Shown here one piece after another: positions 1 to 6,100 of a stretch of DNA of 7,016 nt. The DNA lies in the NCBI GenBank assembly GCA_030647575.1, contig JAUSJS010000075.1, positions 1 to 7,016 on the forward strand, written 5' to 3'. The notes under the pieces are model-generated. The model ran no database searches and was not told the origin of the DNA. It saw only the letters and a program-made list of their open reading frames with translations. Position 1 is the first letter of the stretch; every line of letters begins with the position of its first letter. The stretch comes from Candidatus Limnocylindrales bacterium (GTDB taxonomy: Bacteria; Chloroflexota; Limnocylindria; Limnocylindrales; CSP1-4). A program made the position numbers and the translations under genes.

Positions 1-911
1 GCCCGATGGCGGCGCTCGATCAGGTCCTGGCGCTCGCGCTGGCTCGGGGTCAGGCCGGCCAGCTCGCGATTGACGTCGGTCACGACAAGGGTGGGAACCA
101 GGAAGGCGCCCGATGCGGCAAGGACCTCGATCGCGGGGCGATCCGCCAGCCAGGCGTGCTCGACGCTGTCGACCCCGCCGCGTGCCGAGGCCACGACCGA
201 ATCCGACCCCTGCGCATGGCTCATGACGCGAACGCGATGGCGTCGAGCCTCCCCGACGATTGCCCCGATCTCGGGCTCGGTCAATTCCAGGTCGCCATGG
301 ACCATCCGGCCCGGCGCGAGACCGGTGGTCGTGAGCATCGCCGCCTCTGAGGCCACGATCTTGATGACGTCGGCGCCGTCGCGAACCTGGCGGCGGACCG
401 CCCGAGCCAGCTCGAACGCGCCGTCCGCCTCGATCCCGAACTGGTGCCCGTGACCACCGGTGATCCCGATCGCCGAACCCGCGGCAAGGAGTCGTGGACC
501 GGACACGTGACCGGCCGCGATCGCGTCACGCAGAACGAGCTCGAGGTTACGGATCGACCCGGCTCCGCGGGCGGTCGTCACGCCGGCTCGCAACGCCTGG
601 GCCGCGTGGCCGGCGGCGGCGAGGACGATCTCCGTATCGCTGCGTCGGGCGATCGTCGCGATCGAGCCCTCGGTCGGGTCGAAGGTGTAGTGGGCGTGCG
701 CGTCGATCAGACCCGGCAGCAGCGTCGAGCCGGCGCCCTCGATGATGACCGGCGCGACTCTGTCCGGCGCGGCTGCGCCTGCCTCCGGCCACGCCGCTCG
801 ATGCGGGACGACCGCGGTGATCCACTCGCCATCGACGACCACGTCGACGTCGTTGCGGGCATCGTCCCCCACCCCGTCGATGAGCCGAACGTTCGAGAAG
901 ACATGGCGCAC
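1..911 (-). CDS. Metal-dependent amidohydrolase (imidazolonepropionase-like), C-terminus cut off by window edge
   Basis: Translating the minus strand from a GTG at 911 gives 303 codons without a stop, running off the left edge. The protein has the amidohydrolase order: a small N-terminal beta sandwich (FSNVRLIDGVGDDARNDVDV, residues 5-24; LLPGLIDAHAHY, 64-75) leading into the TIM barrel. Visible metal-site residues are the HxH pair H72/H74, K184 in ADVIKIVAS (the lysine usually carboxylated in this superfamily), H232 in SHAQG and H252 in VEHAW. The loop ITGGHGH (150-156) is typical of the imidazolonepropionase-like/prolidase-like branch. The final catalytic Asp would lie beyond the window; family members are about 400 residues, so about 100 are missing. 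These are cytosolic hydrolases of cyclic amides, peptides or similar C-N bonds; the substrate cannot be told. No signal peptide is seen. The GTG is chosen because the homologous beta strand begins right after it; the frame stays open further upstream, so the start is not proven. Confidence 0.88.
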   Translation of the reverse strand, partial: MRHVFSNVRLIDGVGDDARNDVDVVVDGEWITAVVPHRAAWPEAGAAAPDRVAPVIIEGAGSTLLPGLIDAHAHYTFDPTEGSIATIARRSDTEIVLAAAGHAAQALRAGVTTARGAGSIRNLELVLRDAIAAGHVSGPRLLAAGSAIGITGGHGHQFGIEADGAFELARAVRRQVRDGADVIKIVASEAAMLTTTGLAPGRMVHGDLELTEPEIGAIVGEARRHRVRVMSHAQGSDSVVASARGGVDSVEHAWLADRPAIEVLAASGAFLVPTLVVTDVNRELAGLTPSQRERQDLIERRHR

Positions 912-918
912 GGCAGAT

Positions 919-924
919 AGGGTA
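919..924 (-). promoter_or_regulatory. Candidate -10 element of the amidohydrolase (leaderless start)
   Basis: Read on the minus strand, TACCCT fits the TANNNT pattern and is followed by exactly seven bases and then the GTG start, so transcription would begin at or next to the start codon. No Shine-Dalgarno sequence lies at normal distance (the nearest AGG is about 14 bases away). No recognisable -35 box is present (GCAGCG at the expected place). The call is an inference from spacing only. Confidence 0.27.
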
Positions 925-925
925 C

Positions 926-1002
926 CTGCGGACGCGCCTGGCGCTGCGGACCCGGTGCGGCGCCGCCGGACGGACCTGCGGACGGCCGGACGGCCTGCGG
1001 AC
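926..1002. repeat. Four direct repeats of CTGCGGAC
   Basis: The octamer CTGCGGAC occurs at 926-933, 944-951, 976-983 and 995-1002, with start-to-start distances of 18, 32 and 19 bases. The last two copies belong to a longer near-tandem unit of 19 bp, with 14 bp identical (CCTGCGGACGGCCG at 975 and 994). On the minus strand they read GTCCGCAG and end two bases before the putative -10 of the amidohydrolase. They could be operator half-sites for an activator or repressor, or simply local slippage in GC-rich DNA. Confidence 0.5.
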
Positions 1003-1317
1003 GGCCGTTCCCGCCGCGAACATCGCTGGCATCGATTGAACTCGGGCAAGCGCGTCCACAGGGCCGCTGCTGACCGCCGATCGGACGCGGTCCGCGGCTG
1101 TTTCGAGCGTGAGACCGATGTGTAGATGCGCGAGACAGCCGCGCGGATCGGCGTTCTCGGCCGATGCCGACCCCTTGCGGCTCCGCCTACCCCGAGGCAA
1201 TCGGTATCAGCGTTATGGATCTGAGCACTGCGCACTGCCAGCCCGCCGAGGACCGCCGGGTGTTGGGATGTGCGCCCCAAGCTCACGTGCGCCCGCTCGG
1301 CTCGGGGCGGCTGACGG

Positions 1318-1323
1318 TAGACT
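1318..1323 (+). promoter_or_regulatory. Weak candidate -10 element upstream of the TerB-like gene
   Basis: TAGACT fits TANNNT and would give a 5' leader of about 30 bases containing the ribosome binding site. No convincing -35 hexamer stands 17 bases upstream (GCTCGG), so the call is tentative. Confidence 0.22.
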
Positions 1324-1350
1324 CGGGCCTGCGCCCCGTCCCCGGCCAAC

Positions 1351-1355
1351 AGGAG
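1351..1355 (+). promoter_or_regulatory. Ribosome binding site of the TerB-like gene
   Basis: AGGAG lies seven bases before the ATG at 1363, an ideal Shine-Dalgarno arrangement. It fixes this start. It is the only clearly canonical ribosome binding site among the starts visible in the window. Confidence 0.75.
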
Positions 1356-1362
1356 TCCACCG

Positions 1363-1932
1363 ATGTTCCGCCGCTTCCTTGCACCCGCGACCGCGCCAAG
1401 CGACGAGGCCCCACGATCCGCCACCAGGGAGGCTGAGACCCACGGAGAGACCGCCACCGTCCGCCGGATCGTCGCCCGCCTTGAGGCGATGCCCCCCGAG
1501 CGCGCGCGGCTGATCGCATCGGCAGCCTACACGCTGGCCCGGGCGGCCCACGCAGACCTCGACATCAGCGACGACGAGACTGCCGCCATCGAGCGCGAGC
1601 TCCAGCGCGACGGCGCGCTGGACGAGCCGACCGCCGTGCTCGTGACGCAGATGGCCAAGCTCCAGGCAAATACCATCGGTGGGACCGAGGACTATGTCGT
1701 CACCCGCGAACTCAAGGCGCTCGCCTCACCGGCGCAGCGGCTCGACGTGCTGCGGGCGTGCTTCGCGATCGGTGCGGCGAGCGGCACGATCTCTGCGGAA
1801 GAGACGGCGGTCCTCAACCAGATCGCCGGCGAGCTCGACATCGACGCCGCGTCGCTCAACGCGATTCGGGCCGACTACCACGATCGGCTCTCCTCGGTCC
1901 AGCGGCTCCGGCGGGTCACCGGGGGCGGTTGA
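1363..1932 (+). CDS. TerB-like (tellurite resistance TerB family) protein
   Basis: A 189-residue soluble, mostly helical protein with no signal peptide or membrane segment. After a disordered N-terminal tail (about 1-28) come two related helical halves, as in the TerB fold. The first carries the acidic motif DLDISDDE (65-72) after an alanine-rich helix; the second carries GTISAEETAVLNQIAGELDI (141-160) after LDVLRACFAIGAAS. In TerB these acidic loops bind metal. The family is found both in ter stress operons and as single-domain proteins of unknown role, and related domains occur in DjlA co-chaperones. No terC, terD or other ter gene is visible nearby, so a real tellurite function is not supported; a cytosolic stress- or metal-linked role is the most that can be said. 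The next gene begins 108 bases downstream under its own promoter, so this is probably a single-gene transcript. Confidence 0.75.
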   Translation: MFRRFLAPATAPSDEAPRSATREAETHGETATVRRIVARLEAMPPERARLIASAAYTLARAAHADLDISDDETAAIERELQRDGALDEPTAVLVTQMAKLQANTIGGTEDYVVTRELKALASPAQRLDVLRACFAIGAASGTISAEETAVLNQIAGELDIDAASLNAIRADYHDRLSSVQRLRRVTGGG

Positions 1933-1943
1933 CCGGTACAGTC

Positions 1944-1969
1944 GGGCCGCGCCCTCGAGCGCGAGGCCC
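1944..1969 (+). terminator. GC-rich hairpin after the TerB-like gene, possible terminator
   Basis: GGGCC at 1944-1948 pairs with GGCCC at 1965-1969. After a G-A mismatch, CGC (1950-1952) pairs with GCG (1961-1963). The hairpin starts 12 bases after the stop codon. It has no T-tract, so intrinsic termination is uncertain. Confidence 0.33.
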
Positions 1970-1985
1970 AGGAGCGGACTCGCGA

Positions 1986-2002
1986 TTGTACAACTAGTAC
2001 TA
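1986..2002. promoter_or_regulatory. Twin-palindrome operator candidate of the toxin-antitoxin operon
   Basis: Two perfect 8-bp palindromes, TTGTACAA (1986-1993) and TAGTACTA (1995-2002), are separated by one base, with centres 9 bp apart. They end two bases before the -35 box of the antitoxin promoter. The first contains TGTACA, the published core of YefM-YoeB operators; both share the GTAC centre. Location and symmetry suggest the site where the Phd/YefM-type antitoxin represses its own operon. This AT-rich patch stands out from the surrounding GC-rich DNA. Confidence 0.6.
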
Positions 2003-2003
2003 C

Positions 2004-2033
2004 TTGACACATCTTCCCGGAGCGGCCGATACT
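2004..2033 (+). promoter_or_regulatory. Sigma70-type promoter of the toxin-antitoxin operon
   Basis: A perfect -35 box TTGACA (2004-2009) is followed 18 bases later by GATACT (2028-2033), a 4/6 match to TATAAT. TACTCT at 2030-2035 is an alternative -10. Either places the transcription start within a few bases of the ATG at 2041, and there is no Shine-Dalgarno sequence, so the antitoxin mRNA is probably leaderless. Confidence 0.7.
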
Positions 2034-2040
2034 CTCATCC

Positions 2041-2490
2041 ATGCAGCAGATCACCTACTCCCGGGCTCGTGCTGACCTCGCGGACCTCTACGACAATGCG
2101 CTCGCGCACCTCCCCACACGAATCGAGCGTCGCCGGGCTGACCCTGCCGTGCTGCTCTCCCTGGAGGACTTCAAGGCCCTTCTGAGCCAGTTCGAGTTCG
2201 CACCGGAGGTGCTGTTCGAGGCCTCCTCGGTGGCGGTGTGGCTGCCGGAACTCTCGATCTGGGGACGAGGCACCACCTTCGCTGACGCCAAGGAAGATCT
2301 TCTGGCGGAGATCGATCAGCTTCTCGCCCTGCTCGCCGAGGACGCGAGGTTGCGTTCGGCTCCAAACATGGTCGAACGGCTGCCGTGGATCTTCCGGTTG
2401 ATGTACGCGGAGAGCGATGCCGAGCGTGAGGAGGTGCTGTTCGCTGCGCCTGCCGCGGAACGACGTCCCCTGGCCGTCGCGGGAGCCTGA
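2041..2490 (+). CDS. Antitoxin: Phd/YefM-type N-terminus with HicB-like segment
   Basis: A 149-residue cytosolic protein. Residues 3-49 fit the Phd/YefM fold: ITYSRARADLADLYDNAL (4-21), then IERRRADPAVLLSLEDF (28-44), matching the usual pattern of an Arg-rich strand followed by (V/A)VL(V/L)S(L/A)ED(Y/F). This domain dimerises and binds operator DNA in known systems. Residues 63-98 (SVAVWLPELSIWGRGTTFADA, then an acidic helix) resemble the HicB partial RNase H-like fold, where the pattern is V-P-(E/D)-L followed by G-x-T-x-x-(E/D)-A. The tail (99-149) is not recognised. At 149 residues it is longer than typical Phd/YefM proteins (about 80-95). The stop lies 9 bases before a HicA-like toxin gene in the same frame. 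Expected role: neutralise that toxin by binding it and autorepress the operon. The Phd/YefM part is fairly certain; the HicB resemblance is by eye and weaker. Confidence 0.75.
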   Translation: MQQITYSRARADLADLYDNALAHLPTRIERRRADPAVLLSLEDFKALLSQFEFAPEVLFEASSVAVWLPELSIWGRGTTFADAKEDLLAEIDQLLALLAEDARLRSAPNMVERLPWIFRLMYAESDAEREEVLFAAPAAERRPLAVAGA

Positions 2491-2499
2491 GCGGCTCCT

Positions 2500-2916
2500 T
2501 TGGCCACCTTCGGGGACCTAAAGACGTTCGTCGAGCACGACGGCTGGGCTGAGGAGCCGAACCTCGTGCGCGGGCGCGTGCGGACGGGTGATCACTGGCG
2601 CTACCGGAAGGATCTTCCGGATCGGACGAGCCTCCGTACGAAGGTCTCCCACAGCCTGCGCGACGAGATCGCGATCGACCTGTTCAAGCGCATCATGCGT
2701 GATCAGCTGCGGGTCACCGAAGATCGTTTCTGGGATGTCGTTCGGGGAGGACCGACCGAAGTGACCGAGGCACCTCCCCCACAAGCAGCGACGGTTCCTG
2801 GGTGGCTCGTTCAACGGCTGATCTTGACCGTGGGGCTTCGGGAGGACGAGGTCCGCGCCATGACCGTGGACGAGGCACACGCGGCCTGGGAGGCCTACAA
2901 GGCCCAGCCCCAGTAA
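2500..2916 (+). CDS. HicA-like toxin with C-terminal extension
   Basis: A 138-residue protein starting at TTG. An in-frame TGA (2488-2490, the antitoxin stop) lies just upstream, and the next in-frame Met is residue 66, so TTG at 2500 is the best start. A GGGAG at 2481-2485 is 14 bases away, too far for strong initiation. Residues 1-52 resemble the small HicA RNA-binding fold: FGDLKTFVEHDGW (4-16) then GDHWRYRK (30-37), in which H32 sits where HicA toxins carry their catalytic histidine. RTKVSHSLRDEI (46-57) and the helix to VV (80-81) match actinobacterial proteins annotated as cytotoxic translational repressors. HicA toxins (usually about 60-85 residues) cleave mRNA in the cytosol. Residues 82-99 are a Pro/Ala-rich linker (EAPPPQAATVP), and 100-136 form an additional helical unit with PGWLVQRLI and MTVDEAHAAWEAY that I do not recognise. 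It is probably co-transcribed with the antitoxin gene. Confidence 0.72.
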   Translation: MATFGDLKTFVEHDGWAEEPNLVRGRVRTGDHWRYRKDLPDRTSLRTKVSHSLRDEIAIDLFKRIMRDQLRVTEDRFWDVVRGGPTEVTEAPPPQAATVPGWLVQRLILTVGLREDEVRAMTVDEAHAAWEAYKAQPQ

Positions 2917-2963
2917 CGGCGTGGATCGGACCTCAACGTCCAGACAGGCGTGCTCTCGCCCGA

Positions 2964-2991
2964 CCAGAGCCGTTCCCGGCCTACGGTCTGG
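2964..2991 (+). terminator. Hairpin downstream of the toxin gene, candidate terminator
   Basis: CCAGA (2964-2968) and CCGT (2970-2973) pair with ACGG (2983-2986) and TCTGG (2987-2991), giving nine base pairs with a single bulged G and a 9-base loop. It begins 47 bases after the toxin stop and is followed by a weak T-rich run (CCTTCGGTTTCAT). Position and stem fit an operon terminator; the poor T-tract lowers confidence. Confidence 0.4.
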
Positions 2992-3133
2992 CCTTCGGTT
3001 TCATCATCCACCAACCGGGGTGGTACACGACGTGTTGCGCGAGGCCATTAGGCGCGAACCGCCGTCAGACAGCAATCCGGGTGGTAGGTGGAGACCGAAT
3101 CGCCCTGTCCGCCAGGCCCGAGTCGCCGCGAAC

Positions 3134-3151
3134 CACCTGGGCTGGCAGGTG
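3134..3151 (-). terminator. Hairpin downstream of dnaE, candidate terminator
   Basis: CACCTG and CAGGTG form a perfect 6-bp stem around a 6-base loop, 45 bases after the dnaE stop on the minus strand. No T-tract follows on that strand, so it could equally be a chance dyad. Confidence 0.25.
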
Positions 3152-3195
3152 ACAGGAACTCGGCCGCGTCACCGGCGGCGGTTGATCCTTGGCGG

Positions 3196-6100
3196 TCAGG
3201 TACTGGCGAGATGGATCTCGACGAGCCCGTCGCCCAGCCGTCGACGAATCTCGGAGAGAAGCTCGGCGTCGTAGGCAACCCCGCGGCGTAGCTCCATCGG
3301 GAGTGCCGCGCCCCCGCCGGGACCCGGCACATGAATGATCACCCGGGTCTCGCCGGGGCGATCGCGCAGGACCGACTTGAACGTCTCCATCGCCCCAACG
3401 ACTCGGTCGCTCGAGGCGATCGCCGCGAAACTGACGTGGAGGACAGTGTTCGGTCCGGCATCGACCGGGGCATCCGCCCTCGCGTCGGCCACGATTCGCG
3501 AGCGGGCCTCGTCAGGGACGGGCGGCTCGTCCCGATCGTCCGACGGCCGGACCCCGCCGGGCAGCTCGACATGCGCCCCGATCGGCTCGGCCGGGGCGAT
3601 CGGCGGCAGGTCCACAGCCACCATTCCGCCGCCGCGGCGAGGCGAGACATAGGGAACGATCGGTGTCCGTTCTTGCGTCCCGCCGGCCATGGCTGGAGCC
3701 GCCTGGCCCGGGCCGACGGCGACCAGTGGCCGGCTGAACCCTCCCGGCGAACTGGCCGGGGCGCCTGGGCCAACCGTTTGCGGGCCCCCTCCCGGGCCGA
3801 CTGCCTGGGCACCGGCGTAGCCCGACCCGTTCCCGCCGCCATTCGATGGCCGTCGTCCCGAGGCCCGGTCGCCGGCCGCGACCTGGCGTGCGAAGGCGTC
3901 CGGGCCGGCGCCAGCTGCCTCATCCCAATCCGAGACAAGGTCGGCGAGCAGCGCGATCTCTTCGCCCTTGTGATCCACTCGGCCTGCCACCAGCAGGATC
4001 GCGCCATCGCGCCAGGTCGGTCCTGTCTGCTCGAAGAGGCGCGGAAAGACCACGATCTCGATGCTGCCCTGCAGATCCTCGAGGGTCACGATCGCCATCG
4101 CCGCCCTGGCCTTGGTCACCACCGTCCGGCTACCGGTGACGATCCCGGCGACGACGACTCGCTGGCCGTCGAGCGATTCGTCGCGCAGGTCGCTCGAGTA
4201 GGCGGTGACGAACTGCCCCACCCGCTCGGCAACCTCGCCCATGGGATGCTCGGACAGGTAGAGGCCCAGGAGCTCCTTCTCCCAACGCAGCCGCTCGCGT
4301 ACGGGTACCTCGGTCGCCGTCGGCAGCGGCCGCTCGAAGGCAGCCGCATCGGCGGCCCCGAGATCGAACAACGAGGTCTGTCCTGAGACACGGTCGCGCT
4401 GGGTCGCCTGGGCGGCCGCGACCGCGTCCTCGAGGCCGAGCAGGATCTGCGCCGGGTGCCCGAACCCGTTCAACGCGCCGACCTTGGCCAGCGCCTCGAG
4501 GACCTTCCGGTTGGTCAGGCGCAGATCGATCCTGGTGCAGAAGTCAGTCAGCGAGCGGAACTCACCGCCTTCCTCGCGCGCCGCGATGATCGATTCGATC
4601 GCCCCCTGCCCGACGTTCTTGACCGCCAGCAGGCCGAACCTGATGGCGTCGCCCTCGACGGTGAACTCGAGGTGGCTGCGATGCACGTCTGGTGGCAGCA
4701 CCTCGATATCCATCCGGCGACACTCGGCGACGGCGGCGGCGACCTTCTCCTCGTTCGAGCGGAAGGCGGTCAGGACGGCGGTCATGTAGTCGACCGTATG
4801 GTTCGCCTTCATATAGGCGGTCTGGTAGGCGATCAGCCCGTAGCACGTGGCGTGGGCCTTGTTGAAGCCATAGCGCTCGAACGGCTCGAAGGCGGTGAAG
4901 ACCGCGTCGATCGTCGCCGCGGGAACGCCGCGCTCGGCTGCCTGGGTGACGAACTTCTCCTTCTGGGCGCGCAGCACCGCCGACTTCTTCTTGCGAATGG
5001 CGTACCCGAGGGTGTCCGCCTCGGGGCCCGTGAAGCCGCCCAGGGCCATCGCCGCGGACATGATGTCCTCCTGGTAGACGAAGATCCCGTAGGTCTTCTC
5101 CAGGTACGGCTCGAGCAGCGGGTGGAGGTAGGTCACCGGCTCCTGGCCGTGCTTGCGCCGGATGTAGGCGGGGATGTTCTCCATCGGACCCGGGCGGTAG
5201 AGCGCGACCATCGCGGCGAGGTCGTAGACCGAGGTCGGCCGCAGGTCGCGAACGTAACGACGCATGCCCGCGGACTCCAGCTGGAAGATGCCGGTCGTCT
5301 CGCCCGACGCGAGCAGCTCGAAGGTCCTGGCATCGTCGAGCGGGATCTGGTCGAGGTCGATCTCGATGCCCCGGTTGGCCCGAACGAAGTCCACCGCCTG
5401 GCGCAGGATCGTCAGGTTGGAGAGGCCCAGGAAGTCGAACTTGAGCAACCCCATGGCCTCGATCGCGTGCATCTCGTACTGGGTCATCAGGCCGTCCGAG
5501 TTGGTCGCCTTCTGCAGCGGCATCAGCTCGGTCAGGGGCTCGCGGCTGATGACCACGCCGGCCGCGTGGGTCGACGCGTTTCGGGCGACGCCTTCGAGGT
5601 GGCGCGCGAAGTCGATGATCCGCTTCACGCCGGGATCGGCGTCGACCTGCTGGCGAAGGGCGGGTGCCACCCGGAGCGCCTCGTCGAGGCTGATCCCGAG
5701 CTGGTTCGGGATCGCCTTGGCGATGCGGTCGACGTCGCCGTAGCTGTGACCCAGCACCCGCCCGACATCGCGGATGGCGGCCCGCGCCAGCATCGTGCCG
5801 AAGGTGATGATCTGGGCGACGTGGTCCTGGCCGTACTTTCGCCCGACGTAGGCGATGACCTCTTCGCGCCGGCCGTCCTCGAAGTCGACGTCGATGTCCG
5901 GCATCGTCACCCGGTCGGGGTTGAGGAATCGCTCGAAGGGAAGCTGGTAGAGGATCGGATCGACCGGCGTGATTCCGAGCGTGTAGGTCACGATCGAGCC
6001 TGGCGCCGAGCCCCGGCAGGTCGTCTGGATCCCCTGCTCGCGAGCGAACCTGATGAAGTCGGCCACGATCAGAAAGTAGCCGGCGTAGCCCATCGAAAGG

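Larger units (their letters stand above)
912..1362. other. Divergent intergenic region, no gene seen
   Basis: This 450-bp stretch separates the amidohydrolase start (minus) from the TerB-like start (plus). Open frames crossing it in several phases have low-complexity Arg/Gly/Pro-rich translations and no family resemblance, so I read none as a gene. Besides the CTGCGGAC cluster it holds a perfect 6-bp dyad with a 7-base loop at 1147-1165 (ATCGGC/GCCGAT) and a 5-bp dyad TTGGG/CCCAA at 1263-1280. No tRNA-like T-arm was found. It presumably carries the two divergent promoters. Confidence 0.5.
2917..3195. other. Convergent spacer between the toxin gene and dnaE, no gene seen
   Basis: About 280 bp with no coding frame that resembles a protein and no tRNA-like element on either strand. 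It contains the hairpin at 2964-2991, a 5-bp dyad CCACC/GGTGG at 3008-3023, a perfect 11-base palindrome ACACGACGTGT at 3025-3035, and a 6-bp dyad at 3134-3151. It most likely holds the terminators of the two converging transcripts. Confidence 0.5.

Noticed and set aside
547..1200. A 217-codon minus-strand frame starting at 1200.
   Set aside because: It overlaps the amidohydrolase in the wrong phase; the other phase, starting at 911, shows the HAH, ITGGHGH, VIKI and VEH motifs.
1213..1551. A 112-codon minus-strand frame opposite the start of the TerB-like gene.
   Set aside because: It is antisense to the well-supported TerB-like frame with its canonical ribosome binding site, and its translation is Gly/Arg-rich without motifs.
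1363..1932. A tellurite resistance operon, suggested by the TerB-like protein.
   Set aside because: No other ter gene is present, and single TerB-domain proteins occur widely without any link to tellurite.
2917..3195. Possible tRNA or small gene in the convergent spacer.
   Set aside because: No T-arm consensus with matching acceptor stem was found on either strand, and the frames crossing it give motif-free, Arg/Pro-rich translations.
3331..4386. A 351-codon plus-strand open frame opposite the 3' part of dnaE.
   Set aside because: It is a shadow of the OB fold, linker and C-terminal domain codons; the translation is low-complexity and has no motif.
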